11,682 bases of DNA. It comes from Anaerolineaceae bacterium. GTDB taxonomy: Bacteria > Chloroflexota > Anaerolineae > Anaerolineales > Anaerolineaceae. Shown piece after piece: positions 1-6,471 of this stretch. The notes below the pieces were generated by a model. That model was not told the DNA's origin. It did no database searches and saw only the letters and a program-made list of their open reading frames with translations. The position numbers and the translations under genes are program-made. Position 1 is the stretch's first letter. The number at the start of each line of letters is the position of its first letter. Where the stretch lies: contig DPKV01000189.1 of NCBI GenBank assembly GCA_003542325.1, forward strand, positions 1 to 11,682, in the 5' to 3' direction.

Positions 1-899
1 CAAAAGACCGCGATATCGCAATGGTCTTCCAAAGCTATGCCCTTTATCCACATATGTCTGTTTATGACAATATGGCTTTTGGTCTCAAACTCCGGAAGGT
101 CCATAAGGACGAGATCAAACGACGGGTTGTGGAAGCCGCCGAGATCCTCGGCATTGAAGGTTTACTTGATCGAAAACCCAAGGAACTCTCAGGCGGTCAG
201 CGGCAGCGTGTTGCAGTTGGACGCGCTATCGTTCGCGAGCCAAAAGTGTTCCTCTTCGATGAACCGCTTTCAAACCTGGACGCGAAGTTACGGGTCCAAA
301 CCCGGGCGCAAATCAGCAAGCTCCATAAACGCCTGCAAACAACCTTTATCTATGTTACCCACGACCAAACCGAAGCCATGACCATGGCGACCCGGATTGC
401 CGTCCTCAATAAAGGCATCTTGCAGCAGATGGATACCCCGCAGCAGCTTTATGACTTCCCCGCAAACCTGTTTGTTGCCGGTTTCATCGGGTCACCAGCC
501 ATGAACTTCTTTGAAGGCAAACTGGTCAAAGAAGGCAAGGACTTGTTGGTCGACCTGACCAGCTTCAAAGTTAAAATCCCCAAAGAACGACATGAGGTCT
601 ATGAGAAGCTTGCCGGTCACGAAGTCATTTTTGGTATCAGACCCGAAGATATTCACATGCCTCAATTTGCTCCTCCTTCCATCATTGCGGAATCCGTCAC
701 TGCCAAAGTTGATGTTACCGAGTTAATGGGGAATGAAATCTTCCTCTACCTGGTCAATGGTGATCATAGTTTTGTCGCCCGTGTGGATCCCCGAACCCGT
801 GTTAGCATGGGTGAAGATATTGAAGTGGTCTTAAATATGGCCAACTTCCACATCTTTGATGCAAAAGCCAACCCCGAAAACCCGGTCGCTGTTCGCTAA
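1..899 (+). CDS. ABC transporter ATP-binding subunit, CUT1 (MalK/UgpC/MsmX-like) family, 5' truncated
   Basis: This is the cytoplasmic ATPase of a carbohydrate-type ABC importer, cut by the left edge of the window. The reading frame is open from base 3 and begins [20 protein letters not shown], which is the Q-loop region. The ATG at 21 is therefore an internal methionine, not the start. About 70 N-terminal residues with the Walker A motif should lie outside the window, since the family is usually 360-370 residues and 298 are visible. Visible motifs, counted from the codon at 21, are the Q-loop (VFQ, 2-4), the signature LSGGQ (56-60), Walker B FLFDEP (77-82) and the switch histidine in VTHDQ (His114). 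A C-terminal TOBE-like regulatory part with GIRPEDI follows. The family is known to energise sugar, glycerol-3-phosphate or oligosaccharide permeases, and one ATPase often serves several of them. No permease or binding protein is in view, so the substrate cannot be named. A hairpin terminator follows the stop codon. Confidence 0.95.
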   Translation, partial: KDRDIAMVFQSYALYPHMSVYDNMAFGLKLRKVHKDEIKRRVVEAAEILGIEGLLDRKPKELSGGQRQRVAVGRAIVREPKVFLFDEPLSNLDAKLRVQTRAQISKLHKRLQTTFIYVTHDQTEAMTMATRIAVLNKGILQQMDTPQQLYDFPANLFVAGFIGSPAMNFFEGKLVKEGKDLLVDLTSFKVKIPKERHEVYEKLAGHEVIFGIRPEDIHMPQFAPPSIIAESVTAKVDVTELMGNEIFLYLVNGDHSFVARVDPRTRVSMGEDIEVVLNMANFHIFDAKANPENPVAVR

Positions 900-918
900 A
901 ACGACCCAACATAATGAC

Positions 919-947
919 AAAGGCGGTCCTGATGGATCGCCTTTTTT
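919..947 (+). terminator. Intrinsic terminator between convergent genes
   Basis: An 11-bp stem (919-929 with 934-944, one G-T wobble) closes on the loop TGAT and continues into a run of six T (942-947), part of which forms the 3' arm. It starts 20 bases after the ABC ATPase stop codon. Read on the minus strand it lies 16 bases beyond the stop of the Lit-like gene and ends in a shorter T-rich stretch, so it may stop both transcripts. The hairpin and T-run are visible; use in both directions is inferred. Confidence 0.85.
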
Positions 948-962
948 AATGGGTTTTTATAC

Positions 963-1631
963 TCAATTTTGTTTCGGCTTGCAAAATACGATTAACAGGA
1001 TGCCAATCGCCAAACTGATCCCCCCTACAGCAATAAATGCATCCTGCCAAAACCGCATTGGAAATAAACGGATCAGTGTGTCAGATGTATAAAACTGCCA
1101 TGTGCCGCTCGTAAAGAACATCTGGTGGAACCAGGTGAATAACTGGTCAAAATTCACAACCAGCAATAGAAGGACAACAGCAATCAAACCCAAAACACCC
1201 CAGCCGCCTCTCCTGATGGCCAGCAGGAGTGTGTTCCGCCGCCCTTTCCGCACCGCAATGCCACTTACGACCACCAGACCAATCATGAGACCAGCGAGGG
1301 CCATCCGCATTCCTGTGACGACAGCTTTCACGTCTTCCATGTGGCTCAATTCACTGGCATTGTAGATCGGTTCTCCATCCTCAAACACTAGAGTACCCAA
1401 AAAGGTAATGCCTTCTGAATTAACCAGGTATTCGATGGATGGTGCTGACCATTTCAACCTATCTTCCAGAGAAAACCCATAAGGATCCTCTGGAAATCCC
1501 GGCATACGGTATTCAACTTTGGCAAAGAAAGGTGTAATGAGCAATCGGACGGAAAACATTAAGACCATGAGAGGCATAAGAACTGTGACCGCCCACCCTA
1601 ATATATTAATCCCAATGTTTTTTTCTTTCAT
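963..1631 (-). CDS. lit: DUF1461/TIGR01906 membrane protein, probable lipoprotein intramolecular transacylase (Lit-like)
   Basis: A 222-residue polytopic membrane protein. Hydrophobic segments lie near residues 9-36, 104-125, 143-160 and 196-216, with an extracytoplasmic loop after the first. The stretch FDQLFTWFHQMFF (161-173) followed by DTLIRLFP (184-191), and the earlier SHMEDVK (96-102), match the hallmarks of DUF1461/TIGR01906. Members of this family from Firmicutes were shown to be Lit, which moves an acyl chain within the diacylglyceryl-cysteine of a lipoprotein to its N-terminus, giving the lyso form. His97 and His169 here sit in the two conserved motifs that carry Lit's essential histidines. 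The ATG at 1631 was chosen because it overlaps the upstream gene's stop as ATGA and has AGGAG seven bases upstream. A longer frame reaching 1691 runs inside the neighbouring gene. Family membership is close to certain; the enzymatic role in this lineage is inferred. It is co-transcribed with the spermidine-synthase-like fusion. Confidence 0.8.
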   Translation of the reverse strand: MKEKNIGINILGWAVTVLMPLMVLMFSVRLLITPFFAKVEYRMPGFPEDPYGFSLEDRLKWSAPSIEYLVNSEGITFLGTLVFEDGEPIYNASELSHMEDVKAVVTGMRMALAGLMIGLVVVSGIAVRKGRRNTLLLAIRRGGWGVLGLIAVVLLLLVVNFDQLFTWFHQMFFTSGTWQFYTSDTLIRLFPMRFWQDAFIAVGGISLAIGILLIVFCKPKQN

Positions 1632-3181
1632 TGAAAATCTCCTATTCCACCAATAAGAATATAGTCCAGGACTATTTTGTTGGTGACCCACTCAATCGGG
1701 GTCCGATCATCCGAATAGACCCTGGTTATTTCAGGGTCCGGCTGCTGTGAAGTCAGCGTCACAGCCATCGCCTCCAGAAGGAGCAGATTCACATCCATTG
1801 TAATCAAATTCGCATAATTGGCGAAAAGATTATCCCAGCTTGTCGTCTCCTGGGCGGCAAACAGGATTGAATTAAAGGACCCGGGGATGTCCATGACGAA
1901 AACGTTTGGCAGTACGGTACGGATCGTCGTCGCCAAATCATTGACCAGCGTTCGATCCTGTGGACTGCGGCCGACATTGATCACCAGCACGCCCTCTTCG
2001 GTGAGGTGATCGGCAGCGATTTTGAAGAACTCCGCCGTGGTCATATGCCAGGGGATATACGGCGGCCGGTAGGCGTCCACACTGATGATGTCATAAAGGG
2101 TGCCTGAGTGCTCAAGGCCCCACCGCCCATCTTCAATAAACACATTGAGGTTCGGTTCATTCATCTCAAAATAATTACGCCCAACCTCAACAATTTTCGG
2201 ATCAATTTCATATCCATCAATCTGGATATCGCCATAGACTGCGGTTGCCTGCCTGGCAGTCGTTCCAGCCGCCAATCCGATGATGGCGATATGCTCGACT
2301 GAATCCAGGCTGTACGGAGCAGCGTTGAAGAAAGGCGCAACCAGTACTTGCGACCAGGGGCCGTTGTAATTCAATTCAGTTGGGTGATAAACGGAATGCA
2401 TTCCCTGCCCCTCATTGAGCCTTAAATACCGGTAATCGTCCTGCTCGATCACCTGAATGTAGTTGTAAGACGATTCAGTCTCATAAATCATATTCTCGGT
2501 ATTTTTATCCGCCCCTCTGGCACCAAATATCCATAACAGGATTAAAACAATTGGCATCCAGCCATGCATAAGCCACGCCTTGAAATTGACATAGATCAAA
2601 AAACCCAGTGATGCCACGATCATTAAAAGCGTGCTGAAAAACAGGAAATTGCGATAGGTGCCAATGAGTGGGATCAGGACCATCACCGGCAATAAGGTTC
2701 CGATAAATGAGCCCAGGGTTGAAACTGCGGAGAGCTTCCCGGAGGTTTTACCGGCGTCTTTCGCATCCTGCAAGGCCAGTTTGAGCGCAAACGGCGAAAC
2801 CATCCCGATCAGGGTCACAGGGAGCGCAAATAAAACGATCACTGCAATAAAAGCGCCAGCCAGGATGGGCACATTCAGGCTGTCAAAAGCGTTCGCCGAT
2901 AGCTGTAACACCGGCCTTGAAACCAGCGGTACCAGGCCAACGGCCAGGCTCCCCCACATAAGGATGCCATAAAACACCCTAAAATCCGGATGCTTATCCG
3001 CCAGTTTGCCCCCCAGAGAGTAACCAACCGTCAGATAAATCAGAATCAAACCAATGATCACCGCCCAGATCAGATTACTGCTGCCATAAATATTCCCCAG
3101 CAGTCGGGATGCAGACATTTCAACCGCCAGAGCGACCATGCCTGAAAAGAAAGTGGTGATATACAGGTAAGTTTTTTTCAA
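1628..3181 (-). CDS. Fused MFS-like membrane / spermidine-synthase-like protein
   Basis: A 517-residue two-part protein. Residues 1-220 hold about seven hydrophobic segments resembling half of an MFS-like bundle. Residues 235-500 form an aminopropyltransferase-type Rossmann domain: HIAIIGLAAGTTAR (297-310) is the nucleotide-binding glycine turn, YEIDP (324-328) and EDGR (350-353) are the next conserved blocks, and WHMTTAEFF (378-386) and DDRTPIEW (491-498) are typical of such fusions. True spermidine synthases carry a G-G-G-D-G turn and D-S-x-D-P, whose second Asp activates the amine. Here these read GLAAG and DAYRPP (369-374), so polyamine synthesis is doubtful; another SAM- or dcSAM-dependent reaction is possible. 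The start is taken as TTG at 3181, because AGGAGG lies four bases upstream. The ATG at 3196 has no ribosome-binding site, and longer frames run back into the tRNA and its terminator. Its stop overlaps the start of the Lit-like gene, implying coupled translation. Confidence 0.85.
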   Translation of the reverse strand: MKKTYLYITTFFSGMVALAVEMSASRLLGNIYGSSNLIWAVIIGLILIYLTVGYSLGGKLADKHPDFRVFYGILMWGSLAVGLVPLVSRPVLQLSANAFDSLNVPILAGAFIAVIVLFALPVTLIGMVSPFALKLALQDAKDAGKTSGKLSAVSTLGSFIGTLLPVMVLIPLIGTYRNFLFFSTLLMIVASLGFLIYVNFKAWLMHGWMPIVLILLWIFGARGADKNTENMIYETESSYNYIQVIEQDDYRYLRLNEGQGMHSVYHPTELNYNGPWSQVLVAPFFNAAPYSLDSVEHIAIIGLAAGTTARQATAVYGDIQIDGYEIDPKIVEVGRNYFEMNEPNLNVFIEDGRWGLEHSGTLYDIISVDAYRPPYIPWHMTTAEFFKIAADHLTEEGVLVINVGRSPQDRTLVNDLATTIRTVLPNVFVMDIPGSFNSILFAAQETTSWDNLFANYANLITMDVNLLLLEAMAVTLTSQQPDPEITRVYSDDRTPIEWVTNKIVLDYILIGGIGDFQ

Positions 3182-3185
3182 AATT

Positions 3186-3191
3186 CCTCCT
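3186..3191 (-). promoter_or_regulatory. Ribosome-binding site deciding a TTG start
   Basis: A perfect AGGAGG, four bases upstream of the TTG at 3181-3179. The same sequence would lie inside the coding region if the ATG at 3196 were used. Its strength and spacing, similar to that of minD in this window, favour the TTG start. Confidence 0.7.
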
Positions 3192-3217
3192 GCCATAACC
3201 AGTAGAAGCGTCCATTC

Positions 3218-3223
3218 ATTATA
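3218..3223 (-). promoter_or_regulatory. Promoter -10 box for the fusion/lit operon
   Basis: A perfect TATAAT reads leftward between the tRNA terminator and the fusion gene. It predicts a start of transcription near 3211 and a leader of about 30 bases. No good -35 hexamer stands 16-18 bases upstream. A 5-bp inverted repeat (CCATT 3212-3216 / AATGG 3223-3227) straddles the box and could bind an activator or repressor; this is inference. Confidence 0.55.
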
Positions 3224-3282
3224 ATGGATACGTCTTTGCATTGGGATGGTTAATCTATAAAATATCGAATCGTCTTCTAAAC

Positions 3283-3309
3283 AAAAAGCCCGGGGTAACC
3301 GGGCTTTTT
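3283..3309 (-). terminator. Intrinsic terminator after tRNA-Gln
   Basis: An 11-bp perfect stem (3283-3293 with 3299-3309) with a GC-rich core, a five-base loop and a T-run on the minus strand, starting a few bases after the tRNA 3' end. Because the A and T runs flank the core symmetrically it would also work on the plus strand. It separates tRNA transcription from the fusion/lit operon, which has its own promoter. Confidence 0.9.
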
Positions 3310-3313
3310 TAGG

Positions 3314-3384
3314 CTGGGGGTGAAGGATTCGAACCTCCATATACAGATTCAGAGTCTGCTGTCCTGCCGTTAGACGAACCCCCA
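3314..3384 (-). tRNA. tRNA-Gln (anticodon CUG)
   Basis: A 71-base cloverleaf read on the minus strand. The acceptor arm is TGGGGGT paired with ACCCCCA. The D-stem GTCT/GGAC, anticodon stem GCAGA/TCTGT with loop CTCTGAA, a four-base variable loop and T-stem GGAGG/CCTTC with loop TTCGAAT are all present. Anticodon CTG at the loop centre reads CAG glutamine codons, and the weak first pair plus discriminator G73 suit tRNA-Gln. The 3' CCA is not encoded: the discriminator is followed by CCT, so it must be added by the nucleotidyltransferase. It has its own promoter and terminator. Confidence 0.95.
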
Positions 3385-3402
3385 GAGTTCAACGCGGGCT
3401 AT

Positions 3403-3431
3403 ATTTTACCAAATACCCCGCAAAGTGACAA
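3403..3431 (-). promoter_or_regulatory. Promoter of tRNA-Gln
   Basis: On the minus strand, -35 TTGTCA (3431-3426), a 17-base spacer and -10 TAAAAT (3408-3403), the latter preceded by TGG as in an extended -10. Transcription should start near 3396, about 12 bases before the mature tRNA. This is the strongest housekeeping-type promoter in the window. It lies between the rodA stop and the tRNA, where no terminator for rodA can be seen. Confidence 0.75.
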
Positions 3432-3479
3432 GGGGCAATACAGGTAATAGTGCAATTTGGAAAATAAGGATGGGTTTGA

Positions 3480-4622
3480 TCAATTTCCCGTTGCATTTTG
3501 TTCGGATAAAGCATGTTTGGATGGAGAACGCATGGCCACACTCTCAACCATCCCGATTCCTAACATCAGTGACAACAATGAACTGCCGCCATAACTGACA
3601 AAAGGCAGGGTTAGGCCGGTTACAGGAAGCACTTTTAGGTTGACACCAATGTTCACTGCTGTCTGGAAGAAAATCAGAACACCAAAGCCATATGCGATCA
3701 AAGCGCCGAAGAGGTCGTTTGCCCGTTGTGCAATTCGTATACACCGGATAACGACCAGGACCAGCAATGCGATCACCAGCGAAGCGCCGGCAAAGCCAAA
3801 CTCGGCTGACAGAACGGAAAAGATAAAGTCCGTGTGCCTGACTTTAAGGAACCTCAACTGAACCTGGGTGGACTGCATATACCCCTGTCCAAACCAGCCG
3901 CCTGTCCCGACCGTGATCAGAGCCTGATCCACATTCCAGGTTTCGCCATAACTGGCTTCAGGATCGGGAAAGAGAAAGTTCGTGATCCGGTCCTTTTGAT
4001 AATCTGCGAGAAAAGAGAATCCGGTTAATAAGCCGATAAGAAGGACAAGAAGGATAATGGCGACAGCGATCAGGATAAATTTGATCCTGATCCCGGTAAT
4101 CCATAAAAACGCTCCCCAGATCACCAGAATAACGATGGTCGTACTCAGGTTAGGCTGGAGAAAAATCCATAGAACCAGCCCGCCGACCAGCACTGCACTT
4201 CGGAAAATGGTACTGGGTTTTCCGGCATCCTTGTAATTGTTCGCGAAAAAGTTGGCAAGGCTCAAGATAATGGAGATTTTGGCCAACTCCGCGGGTTGGA
4301 TCAGAATCGATCCAACTTCGAGCCATCGGACGGAACCAAAACGCGCTTCCGCGGTAAAAACAAACAACAGAAAGACCATGACAACCAGATATAAAGGTTG
4401 GACAAGTGTGATCCAATATTTATAATCCAGGGCAGCAACCACGAACATTACTACCAGGCTGAGGCCCAAGAAAATCGTTTGACGTCTGGGATGTTCTTCC
4501 AGGTCCAGGTTTCCGGCGATTGAACTTCGGATCAATGTAATCCCAATGATGGAAAGGATTAACACTGCACCAAAAAGCCAGAAATCAAAATTCTGCCAGG
4601 CGTCTCTGAATTTGCGATTCAT
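3480..4622 (-). CDS. rodA: Rod-shape SEDS peptidoglycan glycosyltransferase RodA
   Basis: A 380-residue polytopic membrane protein of the SEDS family (RodA/FtsW/SpoVE) with about ten hydrophobic segments. SEDS proteins polymerise lipid II into glycan strands together with a class B PBP. Recognisable blocks are IQPAELAKI (108-116), QPNLSTT (156-162), RHTDFIFSVLSAEFGF (263-277, whose Asp265 is at the position of the aspartate considered catalytic) and LPVTGLTLPFVSYGGSS (332-348). RodA rather than FtsW is chosen because the gene shares an operon with mreBCD and PBP2. An oddity is QPNLST where most SEDS proteins have QPDxGT. The ATG lies 19 bases after the minE stop. The only ribosome-binding candidate, AAGGGA directly behind that stop, is distant (13 bases), so expression may depend on coupling to minE. 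It is the last gene of the cluster. Confidence 0.93.
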   Translation of the reverse strand: MNRKFRDAWQNFDFWLFGAVLILSIIGITLIRSSIAGNLDLEEHPRRQTIFLGLSLVVMFVVAALDYKYWITLVQPLYLVVMVFLLFVFTAEARFGSVRWLEVGSILIQPAELAKISIILSLANFFANNYKDAGKPSTIFRSAVLVGGLVLWIFLQPNLSTTIVILVIWGAFLWITGIRIKFILIAVAIILLVLLIGLLTGFSFLADYQKDRITNFLFPDPEASYGETWNVDQALITVGTGGWFGQGYMQSTQVQLRFLKVRHTDFIFSVLSAEFGFAGASLVIALLVLVVIRCIRIAQRANDLFGALIAYGFGVLIFFQTAVNIGVNLKVLPVTGLTLPFVSYGGSSLLSLMLGIGMVESVAMRSPSKHALSEQNATGN

Positions 4623-4641
4623 ATATAAATAAAGATCCCTT

Positions 4642-4908
4642 TCAATGCCGGGAACGCGGGCTCTTTAGTGGAATATTCGCAATGAGTGTTTGTTCGCGTC
4701 CATCCGTCTCAATCTGGATCTCCGTTTGCCCCGCATCAATCTGGACATAATCAGAAATCACCGCGATGAGTCTGTCTTTCAACGAGCGCAAGTCCTCTGG
4801 GCTGAGGTCCGTTCGGTCGTGGACCAGCACAAGGTGCAGCCGTTCTTTGGCTCGATTGGCACTGGATGTCCGGTTTTTACCGGCAACCTTTTCAAGAAAT
4901 GAGGTCAT
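4642..4908 (-). CDS. minE: Cell division topological specificity factor MinE
   Basis: An 88-residue MinE of normal family length. Residues 1-8 (MTSFLEKV) fit the short amphipathic membrane-targeting segment. AKERLHLVLVHDR (20-32) is the MinD-contacting strand/helix that displaces MinC. DYVQID (53-58) and the following beta-rich part form the dimerising topology domain. MinE stimulates MinD ATPase activity at the membrane, producing oscillation or a polar gradient that keeps the division inhibitor from midcell. The ATG comes one base after the minD stop, with GGAGG eight bases upstream inside minD, so translation is probably coupled. The C-terminal tail KSPRSRH is short and basic. Confidence 0.93.
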   Translation of the reverse strand: MTSFLEKVAGKNRTSSANRAKERLHLVLVHDRTDLSPEDLRSLKDRLIAVISDYVQIDAGQTEIQIETDGREQTLIANIPLKSPRSRH

Positions 4909-4909
4909 C

Positions 4910-5710
4910 TCAACTTCCTCCGGAGATCATCTTTCCAATACGGTTGAAGAATCCATCCTTTTCATCCAAATCCATCCATGGCACGGTCTCCCCTTTCAGT
5001 CTCTTGGCAATATCAGCAAAGGCCTGCCCGGCCCGGCTTTTTTCGTTCAAAACAACTGGTGAACCGTGATTGGTACTCACCAGCACGGCTTCGTCTTCAG
5101 GAACAATTCCTATCAACTTGACCGCCAGCAATTCAACCACATCATCCGCAGAAAGCATATCACCGCGCTTGACCATACCAGGATTAATCCGGTTAATGAT
5201 CAGTTTTGCGGGGCCTTTTTCTTCCGCCTCTACCAGACCAATGATCCGGTCCGCGTCCCGGACAGCCGAGACCTCGGGATTAGTGACGACCAGCACTTCA
5301 TCTGACGGGGCAAGCGCGTTTCGGAAACCGCGCTCAATTCCTGCCGGTGAATCAATCAGGATCCAATCCAACTCTTCGCGAAGCGCATCACATAGCCGAA
5401 CCATATCGCTGGGGGAAACAGCGTTCTTGTCACGGGTTTGGGCAGCTGGAATCAGAAAAAGAGTTTCAAACTGTTTATCCCGAATCATTGCCTGCGAGGT
5501 TCTGCATCGTCCTTCAATGGCATCGACAAGGTCATAGACAATCCGGTTTTCAAGCCCCATGACAACATCCAAATTCCTGAGGCCGATATCAGAGTCAATG
5601 CAGACAACTTTGTCACCGGTGGACGCCAGGGCAATACCCAGGTTGGCAGTTGTGGTCGTTTTTCCAACACCGCCTTTTCCGGAGGTGATGGTCACTACTT
5701 TTCCGTTCAT
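4910..5710 (-). CDS. minD: Septum site-determining ATPase MinD
   Basis: A 266-residue ParA/MinD-family ATPase of typical length. The deviant Walker A is GKGGVGKTT (11-19) with its signature lysine Lys12. The switch region DSDIGLRNLD (39-48) and Walker B-type ILIDSPAGIE (117-126) follow. NPEVSAVRDADR (144-155) is strongly MinD-like. The C-terminus GFFNRIGKMIS (253-263) fits the amphipathic helix that anchors ATP-bound dimers to the membrane. MinD recruits MinC to the membrane and is released by MinE. The ATG at 5710 was chosen over a 50-residue N-terminal extension because AAGGAG stands four bases upstream and the Walker A begins at the usual distance. It follows the minC stop by 11 bases. Confidence 0.96.
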   Translation of the reverse strand: MNGKVVTITSGKGGVGKTTTTANLGIALASTGDKVVCIDSDIGLRNLDVVMGLENRIVYDLVDAIEGRCRTSQAMIRDKQFETLFLIPAAQTRDKNAVSPSDMVRLCDALREELDWILIDSPAGIERGFRNALAPSDEVLVVTNPEVSAVRDADRIIGLVEAEEKGPAKLIINRINPGMVKRGDMLSADDVVELLAVKLIGIVPEDEAVLVSTNHGSPVVLNEKSRAGQAFADIAKRLKGETVPWMDLDEKDGFFNRIGKMISGGS

Positions 5711-5721
5711 AGATCTCCTTG

Positions 5722-6384
5722 TTAGTATTGCCAGGGTTCGGCAATAATTTGATTTTCTTTGACACTGGCAATTTCCGGCTGCGGTTTTCCGGACTCCGGT
5801 GGCGACACGGCAACGTGCGATCCTATTCTGAGCTGCATCGGAGATAAATCCAACGCACAAACAACGGCTTCCTCATCACCTTCGGCGCCGGCGTGGACCA
5901 TGCCACGCAGATGACCCCAAACAACAATCGAACCGGAAGCAATGATCTCAGCGCCGGGATTGACGTCTCCCAGTACAACCACATGACCCTGATACGCCAC
6001 TTTGAAACCAGACCGCATGGTTCGGTGGATCATTACAGCGGCTTCACCTGCGATCACTGTATCCAGGGGTTTCATCTTTTTGACAGGTTTTTCTATCAGT
6101 TTGGTCAATTTTGTTGTCATGCCCAGCATTTGAGCGGTCTCTTTGGTCACAATCGACTGGCTGATAATCCCGGACAACAAAACGCCCTTTTCCGAGAGAA
6201 AATCACGCAATTCGCCAAGTTCTTTCGCCCGCAGGACATTGTTTCCAACATCAAGAATCAACTGAGCGCCATTAAAGAAATCCAATCGGGCATCAATTTG
6301 CCCGACCAGATCACCTTTCGCTTCCAACCAATCCTGATTCTCTAAATTGACCAGAATCCCGTCTTTGGTACCTTTAATTTCCAT
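5722..6384 (-). CDS. minC: Septum site-determining inhibitor MinC
   Basis: A protein of about 220 residues with both MinC domains. Residues 1-100 form the N-terminal domain that antagonises FtsZ. Residues 105-190 form the right-handed beta-helix that dimerises and binds MinD, with RTMRSGFKV (121-129), GDVNPGAEIIASGSIVVWG (139-157) and GMVHAGAEGD (161-170). The usual RSGQ of the MinD-contact face reads RSGF here. The last 25 residues, rich in Pro and Glu, extend past the folded part. The start is uncertain: ATG at 6384 is preferred, but a TTG at 6390 (two more residues) is equally in frame, and neither has a clear ribosome-binding site. A promoter candidate lies just upstream, between mrdA and minC. 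Confidence 0.92.
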   Translation of the reverse strand: MEIKGTKDGILVNLENQDWLEAKGDLVGQIDARLDFFNGAQLILDVGNNVLRAKELGELRDFLSEKGVLLSGIISQSIVTKETAQMLGMTTKLTKLIEKPVKKMKPLDTVIAGEAAVMIHRTMRSGFKVAYQGHVVVLGDVNPGAEIIASGSIVVWGHLRGMVHAGAEGDEEAVVCALDLSPMQLRIGSHVAVSPPESGKPQPEIASVKENQIIAEPWQY

Positions 6385-6439
6385 CTTCAATCAACCAGAT
6401 CAGCTTTCAACATCCACGAACAAATCCAGCACGGGATAA

Positions 6440-6445
6440 ATTATA
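6440..6445 (-). promoter_or_regulatory. Candidate internal promoter (-10) for minCDE-rodA
   Basis: A perfect TATAAT on the minus strand in the roughly 87-base gap between mrdA and minC, giving a predicted start near 6433. No convincing -35 is present. The box is flanked by a 5-bp inverted repeat (CGGGA 6432-6436 / TCCCG 6459-6463), which could be an operator. If real, min genes and rodA could be expressed separately from the mre part. Confidence 0.45.
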
Positions 6446-6471
6446 CAATATTCTGATGTCCCGCATGAAAA

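Noticed and set aside
1632..1691. 20-residue N-terminal extension of the Lit-like protein
   Set aside because: It lies inside the upstream gene in another frame. The ATGA overlap with AGGAG supports the start at 1631.
3182..3340. N-terminal extension of the fusion protein up to an ATG at 3340
   Set aside because: It would translate the 3' end of tRNA-Gln, its terminator and the operon promoter. A perfect AGGAGG points to the TTG at 3181 instead.
5070..5537. 155-residue plus-strand frame opposite minD
   Set aside because: Low-complexity Ser/Arg-rich translation typical of an antisense shadow; no ribosome-binding site, and minD on the other strand is unambiguous.
5711..5860. 50-residue N-terminal extension of MinD
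   Set aside because: It overlaps the end of minC in another frame, has no homology to MinD N-termini, and the ATG at 5710 has a strong ribosome-binding site.
5893..6345. 150-residue plus-strand frame opposite minC
   Set aside because: It is fully opposite a clearly recognised minC, rich in His, Phe and Gln as shadows are, and shows no family motif.
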